This document shows positions 35,521-46,975 of a DNA stretch of 64,000 bases, one piece after another. Position numbers and translations under genes: made by a program. Position 1 is the first letter of the stretch. Every line of letters starts with the position of its first letter. The stretch spans positions 1 to 64,000 of the forward strand of contig WBMZ01002658.1 in assembly GCA_013400975.1 (NCBI GenBank). Direction: 5' to 3'. The DNA is from Atrichornis clamosus. Lineage: Eukaryota > Chordata > Aves > Passeriformes > Menuridae. The notes beneath the pieces are model-generated. The model saw only the letters and a list, made by a program, of their open reading frames with translations, was not told the origin of the DNA and searched no databases.

Positions 35521-37839
35521 TTGGTTTTGTTGGGTTTGGGTATTTCTGGTTTTGTCTTTTAAAGTTACAGGTTTCTGGAGATTTTTAAAAAATGATCTCT
35601 GCTTTTTCTGTGCAAGGGGGCAAGCAGCGTGCAGAGCTGTCTCCCTCCCTGCCCAGCCTCCTTTGAGAGGTCCCGGCTTTCATAAGGTTTTCAGCTGGGG
35701 AATGGTTGCCTGTTTCCTCCCTGTGCTCACTGTGACAAATGCATTTCTGTGACCAGGAAACTGCAGATGTTACAGATGCACTAAGGCATATCTTATTAGC
35801 TAATGATTCTTAATCTCTGAAGGATTACACATATTGAATAATGCCATTCATTGACTAACAGTTGAAGGGAAACATCCTGGCTCCAAAGTATGTACAGTGG
35901 CAGCTTTAATTGTGTTCTCTTTTTCTACATCTAAAGCTAAAATAACCCTCCAATGCTCCCCTCATCTAATGAGTGCTGTTTAACCTAGGAAGAAACAGCA
36001 AGTGCCAGAATAAATTTGCTGGGTTTCAAATAAACATGTTTGCTGGACTGCAAAGCTCTATTGCACAGGAAAACAGTTACTAATATTTAATAATATCCAC
36101 TAATTTTTTGCAACATTTATCTGGTTAGATTTTTCATCTGGTTTTGCATGGCTTTACACAAAAAACCTTTGTCCTCTGGTGCTAAGGACCTTCAGTCTCC
36201 TATAATAATCCAGAGGGGAGAAGGATCTGAAAACAATGTCAGCGAAGATCCCATTTCATTTACAAAACTGTAGAAGTTATAGTTTGAAGGCAGGATCCAA
36301 ACTCACATCACTATTCCTGCAGCATTTTCACTACCTGTGAGATGAATCCAGCTTTCCTCACTTTTCAGTGTCTTTCTGAAAATACTTAATATCCTGATCT
36401 TAAGTCCTACATCCAGGTCCACATCTGCAGTTCACAGTTATGGAAGGCAAAACAATAAGCTTCATGTGCAAGCTGGGTATATTATTATGCATTACATGCT
36501 CCTACATATTTTGATCACTGTGCTTGTAATATAAAACAGATATATATATATAGAGAGAGAGAGATGTGGAAGTATTGCAGATACACCATGATTATTCTCA
36601 AACAATGTTGCTTTATTGAATTCTGGCAGCTGAATCTGTACTGGACCTTGTCAGTAGCTAAGTGGATATTCCCCAAACTAACTTAGAAACTGAACTCTTA
36701 CAATTTTTAGTAAGTGTTTATAAAACCTCTTCATGACCATCAGAGTACAGCCCTAAAACATGAAGATGGAATTTTATAATTCAAAGGGTATATAATTGTT
36801 CTGGCAGTACAAAAAAAAAAGAAAGACTTGTACTATTCTGTTTATTCTACATGATTTGGAAAAGCCATAGTCATATTAAATCTAAATTGGAGTATTTAAG
36901 AGAGTATTATAACAAAGCTGAAATGAGAGGCAAAAGAAGAGGCAGAATCCTTCTGAGGTTTGTTATTGCACAAATGGGGTTTGGTTTGAACTCTTTAATT
37001 TGCCACTTGCCAGCCTAGATCTAAGAAGCAACCTTGTTTGTATTTCAACAAAGAATCTCATTCTTTTTTTCAATAAAAAGACCTGGCAATAATTCTGTTG
37101 GCATTAGATGAAGAGTTTGCTTATTCCACTGGCGATGGTTTCTTTTGTTGTTATCTAGTTTAATGAAAACTTCATAAAAAAAGACTCTGGAAGTTTATAG
37201 ATAAAGCTTATGTACATTTGTTCAGGTCATATGCCAAGGGGTCACTTCTTATTGCAGAAGTCATTGCACCAGGCAGAAATGTGGTTAATAATAGCACTTT
37301 TTGCAAGCAACAGTCTTTATTCAGAAGCAGGAACAAGTGAAGCAAACCACAGGGCCTGAGGCTGGCATGTGAGCAATACAAGAATTTTGACTTTACAGTA
37401 ATTCACTGCTACTATTATCTTAGCAACCTTTCAGTAAAGTCCTACAAAATCCAACAGGGAGGAGATGCCTTTGCTCTTTAAAGTCAAGAAAGTTCCAAAC
37501 AGCTGTGTCTTTGTACAGGTTTTTCTTTTTTATTCATTCCAAGCCCTGTAAAACAGAAATCAAGTTCTCTAATTAACTCCTAAAGGAATATGAATTTTAT
37601 ATTTGTCAGTAGTACTGGTCAAAGGTTTTTGAATTTTGCAACACTGACAAAATGTGGTGCCATTTTTTCCAACATGTCCACCCCTTCTCAAGTTCTGTGG
37701 TTTGTCACTGCTTCTTAATACACCGCTTTAAATTCAAGACTTTTAAGAGAACACACACAGCACAAAGGTAAACCGAGTGCCTCTTTGCAGCAGAAGTTAT
37801 CATTGAATATATTTCTCAGCCTTCAGTTGTCAATGCATC
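35521..37839. other. Non-coding stretch with a TA/GA microsatellite
   Basis: A+T-rich, with frames at most about 66 codons. Compound microsatellite at 36541-36564. No transposon or gene recognised. Confidence 0.55.
36541..36564. repeat. Compound (TA)n(GA)n microsatellite
   Basis: Six TA units followed by six GA units. Confidence 0.9.
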
Positions 37840-38260
37840 CCACTCACACCCAGGGAGGCGCAGATGGAGGGATTGTCCTTGCCGGGATCTGTGCTGACCT
37901 TCCAGCAAGCTGGCTGGAGAGCCAGAGGTTGCGGCAGCTGCTGGACCGTGGGAGGCTTGTGGGAAGAACCAGCTCCTGCCCCAGCCCCCACCGCTCCTCT
38001 GTGTGCTGTGGGGCGCTGCCAGCTGGAAGCAGAGCCACCCTGAGGGCTCAGTCGTACCTGTGCAGTTTGCCAAGCCAGAGGTGCGGGTCGCGGTGGCTCC
38101 TGATGGCATGTCACCCCGCGCTGGGACGCTCCCAGGCAGCGCTGCATCACCTCAGCTGGTGTGCCAGCCTCCGTGCCAGCCCGGGGGGCAGCCTGCGTGC
38201 TTGGGCTGCAGGGCGACAGCCATGGGTGTACGCAGCCAGTGCAGGGCTGCCCATGTGGCA
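37840..38260. other. Isolated GC-rich island with open frames on both strands
   Basis: A sharply bounded GC-rich block of about 420 bases with about nineteen CpGs by eye, in A+T-rich DNA. The longest frame of the window (191 codons, 37785-38360, plus) and a 143-codon antisense frame (37830-38261, minus) both cross it, which is typical of stop-poor GC-rich DNA. The plus-strand product is rich in Ala, Arg, Ser, Leu and Cys, with no domain recognised. Alternatives are an orphan CpG island, a distal promoter or non-coding-RNA start, or a decayed GC-rich insertion. I would not call it a gene. Confidence 0.4.
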
Positions 38261-41169
38261 TTTATCTTTTATCCATTATGAAAACTGGATTTGTGGCTCC
38301 TGGGTAAGCCTTTACTTTCACGTGTTTCTCTGTGGAAGAACAAGCTTCCCATTTTCCTGATATATAACACTAGGCTAAAGCCGTTTCTGGCAGCACTTCA
38401 CAGAGGCTGATGGAGCAGCACCAGAAACAAATTTGGCCTTACAGTTGAAATTTTGACATAAGGTCATTCTGTAAGTCCTACAAATTAGAGCTAAATGTAC
38501 TTTCTCTCCACAGTCTTCCCCTCCCTTATCTTGCTTCTCCTCCCTCTCTCTGATCTCCTTTCCTCTGCACAAGCAACAGCTAGGAAAACATTTCGGGGTG
38601 GAATTTTTTCTCTTATTTATTTTGTAATCCTCTACAAAAGGAGATAAAAAATAGATAACTATATATTTTTTGCTAAGGAACATAGTCTAGTAGTTTGGTT
38701 AAATTATAAATATACCTGAAACTCTACAGATCAATACATGAGCAAATTCATATTGAACCAAATGTAAAAATCTTGAGAGGTCTCACAGCATCTTTTGCTA
38801 AAGTTAATTAGCTTCTACAAAATAGTGGTGAATTAGGTTAATGTTAATTGTGTACAGAGAATTGAAAAACAGCCCACCAGGCAGCTGAGATCTCAATAGG
38901 TTGTTAGATCCCAGGAGATCCTGTTTTTCAGACCCATTCTTGGATCTCTTGCTACAGTTGTGCATACTGGAAGCTTGCTTTTAGAAGAGGGACAGTTTTC
39001 CAATACAAATATTTTACACTTAGCAAGATTCAAAAAAGAGATGAGTCTTTAAACACTAGCAAGAATGTGAAACATTCTAATAAAAAATCCTAAACAGAAG
39101 GGCTGTGACAGCTCACATCACAGACCTGACCAGCCTCTGTTAAGATTAGAGGACTTCAGGGCACTGATTTTTCTCCATCTGACCAGGGGGGTTTTTATGC
39201 CTTCTTCTGATGACCTCATTTGAGATAGAGCAGGATGTAATAATGTGTGTATTTGGTGACACAATATGGTACAGTTCTCAATAACCCAGCTCTTGCTCTG
39301 CCGTGGTGTTCAAAAAGCTCATATTTCAGAACTGCACACTCCGGTTTTCTGGGTCTCTGAATTGGGCAGATTCACCAGCAAGGCAAGATACTCTGTGAAG
39401 TCCCTCAGCTGATATAAAAAATGGATAAACCCTCAGAATCTGGCAGCTGACACTCTGTCCTCGCACCCTGAAGAGCTATGTATGTACACAGGGATTTAAA
39501 GTAATATCATTCTGCTGGATGACTTCTACAAGCAGGCTTATGCTGATAGGTGGAAAGGGCTTTGAGACTGAGATGTTAGAGATTGTTATCTCTATTTTAT
39601 ATCTCTATCTATATCTATCAGTATACATAAAGTATATCATTAAATGTTAGAGATTGATCCTCTACAGATGTGTTTGTCGGTCAATGAAAAAGCAAGCCAA
39701 ACAGGAAGACTAGCAAAACTGAAAGCATAGCTTGAAGTCTTGATTTTTCTTGTCTTTGTCTTCAGGAACCTTCTTTCATCTCCTGCATGTGTATGAGCTG
39801 CGTGAATCATGGCAACATGACAGCTCAAGGATGCGTAGGGGAAGGACCCAGCAGAAAGAGCAGAAAAAAGCTGGGAGAATTAGGGTGGTCTGCGTGGGAG
39901 GTGGGGAAAGTTGAAAGAGCTGGGGAATAAGTGAGCAGCTGCAGTCTACCAGGCTCTTACAGCTCCCAAGAAGCCAGAACATGAACTTTGTCTCTCTGTC
40001 TTTGCAGAACCCATATATTGGACCATAAATTTTGTGGAGGGATCAGTTTTTCAGATGAGGACTTTAATGAAAACAACCACAATTACATAATATTATTAAC
40101 TATTTTTGAGATTATGCACAAGTGCTGGAAAGTACTTAGGAAGTTTGCTGGACTAAAGTCCCCATGTGAAACAAAAAAGTGAATTGATGGAAGTAAAAAT
40201 GCCACCTTAAAATCTGTTTGTGTGTGCATGATTGTCAATTCCCAACATCATTGCACTGTCATTTCTCTTATTTTTCGGATAATATTTTAATTTTCCCTTG
40301 ACTCAGTTCACTGCTGTCTTAATGTTATGTCACTATAAATAACCATACATCAGAGTCTTGGGTACATCTGGCAACTAAAAACCCTTTAGCATGAATGCTC
40401 TTACACAAAAGGGACAAGGCTAGAGGGAAAGATACTATTTTCATTTCACCATGTCACTCACCCTTGACTTATTATTGGATTCATCAGTGTTTTCAGATCT
40501 GGAGAAAAAAGAGCCATCCTGTTCAGGGTGAACACCCCTTTCCATCCTACAACCCATGTGCCAAAACCTTTGAGTAGTTAAAACTTAAGGATGTACAGGG
40601 CATTGCTCAGGGAGCTTGGGGTGCGGGCTGACAGACACGTGGAAGTTTTTCAGAGAAACCAGGTGCAGTGGCTTTGGATGGGCCCAGCCAGGTTGATCTG
40701 ATCAGTGCTGATGGCTTTTCTTCCCTTGATCCTGGGATTAACCCAGATCCAGTGGGCTAACTGGGCTCCCCTCCTGCTGATCACCTGAAGTGCTGCTTGA
40801 ATTCCTACCAGCAACAAGGCACAGGAGCTAAGACTGGTCACCCCTGGTATTTCTGCTTTCTCAAGGGCACCCTTCCCAAATATATGTCCCCAGTGGTCGT
40901 GCTGATTTCATCCTAAATGATTTGATCAAAGAGGATTTCCCCAGGGAATCAAAGAGATGTGGGAGATGTTTCTGGAGTAGGATTAACTTCTGGTTTGGGT
41001 ACTTTAATTTGTGTGTCTAGCCTTTCAGTTCCTGAATAGAAATATCCTTCCAACACACTATTCTTTCTTGCTTTCAAAGTCTTCTTGAAACCCACAGAAC
41101 TCATCCCTCCTACCCTCTTCATCCCAGTGGATGTGCCTACTGTCTTCTTCTCTTGATCTCCCACACCCG
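38261..41169. other. Non-coding stretch with a TATC-rich repeat
   Basis: No gene recognised. The longest frame is 102 codons (38375-38683, minus). A (TATC)n-like patch lies at 39588-39619, framed by 13-bp direct repeats. The 40600-40860 part is GC-richer but unassigned. Confidence 0.55.
39573..39656. repeat. TATC-rich patch framed by 13-bp direct repeats
   Basis: ATGTTAGAGATTG occurs at 39573-39585 and again at 39644-39656. The 58 bases between are a degenerate TATC/TATA-rich sequence. Confidence 0.8.
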
Positions 41170-41430
41170 AAAGAGGAAATGGCCTTAAATTGCAGCAGTA
41201 GAGGTTTAGATTGATATTAGGAAAAATTTCTTCACCAAAAGAGTTGTCAAGCATTGGACCAGGCTTCCCAGGGCAGTAAGAGGTTTAGCCACCATCCCTG
41301 GAGGTATTTAAAAGAAGTGTAGATGTGACTTGAGGACATGGCTTAGTGGTGGACTTGGCATTGCAAGGCCAAAAGGTGGCCTCAATGATCTTAGAGGTCT
41401 TTTCCAACTTAAATGATTCTATGGTTCTTA
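41170..41430 (+). mobile_element. CR1 LINE 3' end (short)
   Basis: About 260 bases of CR1 3' end: GAGGAAATGGCCTTAAATTG (about 41173), TTAGGAAAAATTTCTTCACC (about 41217), the GGAGGTATTTAAAAGAAGTG block (about 41300), GGCTTAGTGGTGGACTTGGC (about 41340) and the terminal ATGATTCTATGGTTCT wording at about 41412-41428. 5'-truncated just before the ORF2 end, so almost no coding sequence remains. Confidence 0.9.
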
Positions 41431-44400
41431 TGTATCGTTACTTCTAACTTCCTTGCTTCTGAATTCTGTCTTTCTTTTCTCTGATTTACCTCCAATTTAT
41501 AAACACCTTTCAGGTGCATACAGCATTTCAGGCCCTGCCAGACCTGTGTATAAAGCAGCAATCTCCAACCCTGCCTTTGTATTTGCAACAACAACAGTCT
41601 AGCCTAGAAATATTTGGAGTTAGCTCTAACATATTATGCTCTGGGTTGTTATTGCACCTCATCTGCGTGCAGCTCATGCCAAATATCTCCTTGCCATTGA
41701 TTGCTTGGTATGGGAACATGGAATGGCTGAGGTTGCCTGCTCTGGTCTCAGGGCTGCTGTAGTGATGTGCTATCAGCCTCCAGGCTGACACCTGGTGCCG
41801 TGCGGATCCCTGCCAGACCTCGGTGCGCGATGTGCTTGCCAGCCCTTATTACAAACAGCAAGGAAACTCAGAGACTGTCTAAAGCATTTTCCCCTACCCA
41901 CCCCAACTCAAGACTGAAAAAAAAATTAATTTTCTGCAAAGAGCAAATGTTGGCAGTACCACAGTCATTTAAAATCAGGCAATCGTACACTCCCATATTT
42001 GCACCCTTCCTATGAGAAATGTTTATTCCTTTGTAGCTGTACCTGATCCAGATATGTATTTATGTGGGCAGAGAAAAGGGAGAAGACAAAATGGCTCACA
42101 CTTGCAATTGTCCACACTGCACAGAACTTCCCTCCACTTGTGTGGCACCACGACCACCTCAACCCACACTCATTTCTCAGATCAGGACCTGACACAAACA
42201 TTATGGTCCTGGCTGCTCCTTTTTCTTATACAGACAGAGTTCAGAAAGAAGGAAAAAAGAGAAGAGTACAATGCTCTTGTTTCTTTTTCTTTCTACCACT
42301 TGATTGTTTCTGCTACTCTCCTGAGGCTCTCCTGCCCCTTTTGTAACACATACAAATGCTTCAATCATTACTTTTAAAAGTTTTAATATAAAACCAGGAG
42401 ATTTGCAGAGCAGCTGGGAGATTTTCTTAAGGGTGGAATGATAGACTTTGTCGTATAATAACATACAGATGTTGTGACACAGCTTGCTAAAGGCATAACC
42501 CAAAGTAGGAGAATTCCCCCTTCCACACTCTAATCTAATTCTTTGCCAGCATTTCTTCTTTCTCAGCTGCAGAGAGAGTGTGGAAATGCCTTGAAGCTTC
42601 ATTGGAAGGGGAAAGATAATGAACACAGTGAGGAGTGAAAGGCAGGAATGGAGATAAAGGTCTGCATACTGAAATAGCAGTAACACACTGGAGTACATCC
42701 TGTTGTGATGTATATACTTTTTGCTCTAATTCCTCCCTTGGGCAGTTTGAGAATGGAAATGTTTTTCTCAGAGGAAGTATTCTTGCTACTGATTTTATGG
42801 AGGAGCAGCAATTTCCGTAAATGGGATAATACTGGAGAGTACTTAGAGATCCCTTTGTCAGATATGAACCCACGCTATTAAATGCTGGAACTATCTACAG
42901 CAAAGCAGAAAGATTATAATGCCATGAGCCCTATTACAGAAAAAAAAGTGTAAGGGCTAAATACTCATTCCTGTGATGTCAAGGCCACTCTTCATTAGGT
43001 CAGCACCAAAGGATGACCTAAAAGATGTTTTTTACAGCTTCAGCATGCCTCTGTGCTGAAAACCTTTCTAATAATGTATTTCATTATTTTTCAGGGAATC
43101 ACTGATCTACAGCTTCAGGTGCAGATTATAATATGCTTATCAATGGTGCACTCTGCAGCTCTGGTATTGCTGTTCAATTTAACCTGAGTGCCCTGCAGAG
43201 GTCCTGAGCCAAACCTGTATACCTGGCTGGGGTACTAACAGAAGTAGCAATATGTATCTGCTGGAAACCATCTCCAGCATGTCCACCAGGAGCCTTCAAA
43301 TCAGCAAAATAACTCCAACAAGTAACCTTTTTTTACAATCCTATCAGACCCTTATCTGCAAGGTAGAAGTCCCACAGTTGTTTTAATGCTATGAATCCCA
43401 GAGCAGAGATTAACTCTGGTCTGGGATCCATTTTATTTTTTTAAATGAAACTGCAAGTTTATAGAAAATTTCATCCACAAAATCAGTTTCCAGGGGCCTG
43501 ATGAGCAGTTTTATCTTTATATACCTTTTACATCAGTGACAGGAAGAGGAATATCATGATCTGGCTCTATGGGACAAGGAGTTGTATGCCTCCCAAGAAA
43601 TGTGAGGAATAAGGTGTACTGCTAATATCGTGAATTTCTATAGTCCTACAAGCAATGTGAAGGGACTAAGGAACATCTAAGGATGTGAGTGAGGAGCAGT
43701 TTCACTAGCTCCATTATATTTTGTCATTTATGCCACTAAAGATCTGGCCCTATGTATATATTACCCAGTATATAGAAAAGAAGGGTGGTTCGGGTTTTTT
43801 TAATGGTTTTTAAACACCTGTGCACAATTCCCAAACTTTATTTATAAATTAATTTGCTTGAAATTTTCTGTGTCTAAGCATTTCAGGAAAAGAAATGGCC
43901 CTATGTCAAATATAATAGTTTGAGGGTTTATTCTTCCCAGAAAAAAATTGACATCCTGCAAGTTAAGAATGTCTCCAGATTCTGGGTGTTTATGGAGCAT
44001 TTCCATCAGGGTGCTTGTTTATTCTGGATTCAGTCCAGGATACAAGGCTGGTCCTAGATGGCTGCTGTTGACAAGAGAACAATGTATGACTGATCATGTG
44101 AGATTATTCTGATCACAAAGCACCTACACAGTTTATTTGTGCACTGGGGCAGCACAGAAGCACATATAAAAAGTCCTCTAGATTCAAACATCTTGCTTTT
44201 TCCATGGAGAAGAATATAAACAGCTACCAAGTGGACAAACAGGAACATTAGGCTGTGAGGCAATACTTGACTTTCTCAGAAAGTTCAAAAGGTTACAGAG
44301 AGCTGTTCTCTTTCTCAACCTGTCTGTGTGGTGAGGATTTAAGCTCCAGTCCTTGGTGCCACCCACAGACTTTGCTAAGCCTCTATGAATTTCATACTCG

Positions 44401-45476
44401 ATTCTTTCCGATCAAAAGCTCGGAATGGGAAATGTGGCGTCAGACCCACGCAGAAGGTGCACAGAGCACACGTCAGTCTTCATGAGGAAGGGGCAAGGTT
44501 TTTGTTGCAACACAAGGGAGCTGCTGATGTCAGTGACAACAATCAGGATATTTCTCATGAGATTGCTAGTGGTGGACACCGGGACGGTGCCTGCCCAGTA
44601 CTTACAAAGGATTTGAACTTGTCACCTTTGCACACATTTCAGTTTCAGTTTCTCAAAAGCACTTCAAGGACTTAAATGTCTCACACTATGGTCAGTGTGA
44701 CTGAAGCATGTAACCTCTCTATGCTGTCATGGAAAACTGACCATCAGTAACCAATTTTTGCAGTCTTCTAAGGGATTATCCCTGATTAAAAAAATCTGAG
44801 GTGGAGAAAATCCCAAAAGCATGGCATGGAGTTGTGTATTCCCGCTTCCCCACCTTCCGCTTAGATTGTTCTTTCTGAGTGAGTCGAGCTTTGAGGTGCT
44901 TGTTCAGCATTTCCACTGTAAACCTTCATCTTTTCCTTGTAAAAAATCCTCTGAGCTGAAATTTAGTTTCAGGTATGTCTAACATTAGTAGAAACAAATT
45001 TCAAATTAAATTAGCAACATAGAAATTAAAAGAAACCTCTAAATTCTTTGAGCTCAGACCTTGGTTGTACTCCTCTTGTCCTGAACTGGAATTATTTACA
45101 ATGTTATTTCTCTACGGTAGTGTGAAATAGCTGATCATGGTTAAATTAAAAATCTTTGGAAATATTCACATTTAAAATGTGATTGTGCTTGGAAAGTAAC
45201 TTTCACTCCTAAGGGACCGCAGCATATATACATGCCTTTCACAGGAATGCAGATTAAGAAAGATCTATTTTATGATGTCATACTCAAGGTATCACAAATA
45301 TATGTAGGCACTTCAGAGGAGACAAAAAACTGTTAGACTATTAATCCTTGGAGTAGGAAAAAGTCACTGCACTGCACTGGGCTTATGTGTTCAACTATAT
45401 CAATGCCAAAGGATTCTGACTTTTCTTGTGACTTATAAGGTATTTTTATACATTAACTAATTATTACCTTTTCAGA

Positions 45477-45521
45477 CAAACAAACAAACAAACAAACCCA
45501 GAAAACACAAACAAACAAAAA
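45477..45521. repeat. (CAAA)n microsatellite, interrupted
   Basis: About five perfect CAAA units, a break, then further CAAA-like units. Confidence 0.9.
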
Positions 45522-45829
45522 ACCCCAACCAGAATCATCAAGAGTATGGGCTTATAGCTAGGTATAGACAACTCAAACTGGAGATTTTCCCAGCGCTTTT
45601 CTTTTCCCATCAGATTCTCCACTTTTGCACTCTTATTTTATGCAGCATGGATGCAGCTACAAGCTGTAATGAGAATTCTTCTGAGATAAGTTTACTTTAT
45701 AAGTTTCACTCTATGAATGAACCATGGTACAACCTACTCCCAAAGTTCTCCATCTGACATCACAGATTAAAAACTAAGCGCTTTTAGAGAAGTTCATCAA
45801 AACTGAAATTATTAGGGGCTACACATCAC

Positions 45830-45895
45830 AAAATTAAGTAAATTAAGTAAAATTGAGTAATTTTTAAAATTAGGTAAATTACATTAAAAAATTAC
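45830..45895. repeat. AT-rich degenerate tandem repeat
   Basis: AAATTAAGTAAATTAAGTAA and variants (AATTGAGTAA, ATTAGGTAAATTAC) recur every 9-12 bases. The first two units are exact. Confidence 0.7.
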
Positions 45896-46619
45896 AGTAG
45901 CAAAAATCCTTATAAACCACTTACTGCCAGCACCCATATACACCTGTGGTCAGGAGGCCTCAATTCAGAGACTATTTAAACTAACATGCACTTATTTCAG
46001 AGTGCTGGCATTATAACACCTGTAGTGGGCCCCAGTACACAAACTTTCTGTTTGGAGAACGGGAATAGAAAAGTGTGCCATTTGCAATCAACATGGGAAC
46101 AGGTAAATGGATAATAAATGTATTTAATCAGTCTGGGTCATATGCAGTAAAGCTTGTATTTTGGAGTGTAATGTCAGCAGGAAAATGTTTAGCTGTCAGA
46201 AGATTGGAAATGTGTTTGTTAAAACTGGTTTCAGAGACATTTCACATAAATTCTCCAGTCTTTCAGCATCTCAATTCACAGTGAGGTTTTGCACCCATTT
46301 TCCTTTCTTCTGGGTCCTGCCTATGTGTAGTACAGGGTCATTCTTTTTGCATGAAAGCAAAAGGCAGCAATATTGGTATCTTTTGAATGCTAAACCTAGT
46401 TTCTGATTCACTAATCTAGACCTGAAATTCTTCAATTCAAAAGGTTTCTTTCTTACTTTCTCTGTGGCTCTTGTGGGTTTAAGACTAAGCCAATTGCTGG
46501 AAGACAAGCTCTGGAGTTGGACACATTGCAAGGCTCTAAAATGGTCCAATTTTGTTGTAACAGGTCAAGAGAAAAGAAAATAGCTTAAAAAAAGAAAAAG
46601 GTTTTACAGAGTTCATATC

Positions 46620-46975
46620 ATGGTGGGTATCAGTTGTGTATGAACCTCAGCCCCTCCAGCTCCAGGGGTTTTCCTGCTGTGACAGGACCAGTGACAGCAG
46701 CAGTGCAGCCAGCTGTGGAGTCTGGGAGGTCTGTCACCTTGTGCCTGTGGGCAATGCGCTTGGGAGACGCAAAAATCTGGGCCCAAAGGCAGCCCAACCT
46801 TCAAGCCCCGCATTGCAGGAAGCAGGGTGCAGGAATGTTTCTGCTTCTCCCAGTTCTCCGCTATCTGGCAGCTCTGCGCACATCTCCGCCAGGAGTTTCC
46901 AATGTGTCAGTAACATGGTGGGATCTGAATATATTTTATGCCTCACAGTGTCAGATTAAACTCTATTATTAATCA
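46620..46975. other. GC-richer patch, non-coding or possible conserved segment
   Basis: Two overlapping plus-strand frames (112 codons at 46634-46972, 107 codons at 46636-46959) reflect composition. The last 80 bases are A+T-rich with an ATTATTAATCATGACAG segment that resembles a homeobox/MEIS-type cluster. No domain and no transposon recognised. Confidence 0.3.

Larger units (their letters stand above)
41431..46619. other. Non-coding stretch with simple repeats
   Basis: Frames reach 165 codons (42201-42698, minus) and 121 codons (42012-42377, plus) and overlap antisense. The minus one is Lys, Leu and Ser rich without a domain. A small CpG cluster lies at 44398-44473. (CAAA)n lies at 45477-45521 and an AT-rich tandem patch at 45830-45895. 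No transposon recognised. Confidence 0.5.

Noticed and set aside
37785..38360. 191-codon open frame as a protein gene
   Set aside because: It crosses a GC-rich block that is also open on the other strand (143 codons). There is no domain, signal peptide or splice context, and composition explains the length.
42201..42698. 165-codon minus-strand open frame
   Set aside because: Low-information Lys/Leu/Ser-rich sequence, overlapped by 121- and 94-codon frames on the other strand, with no domain.
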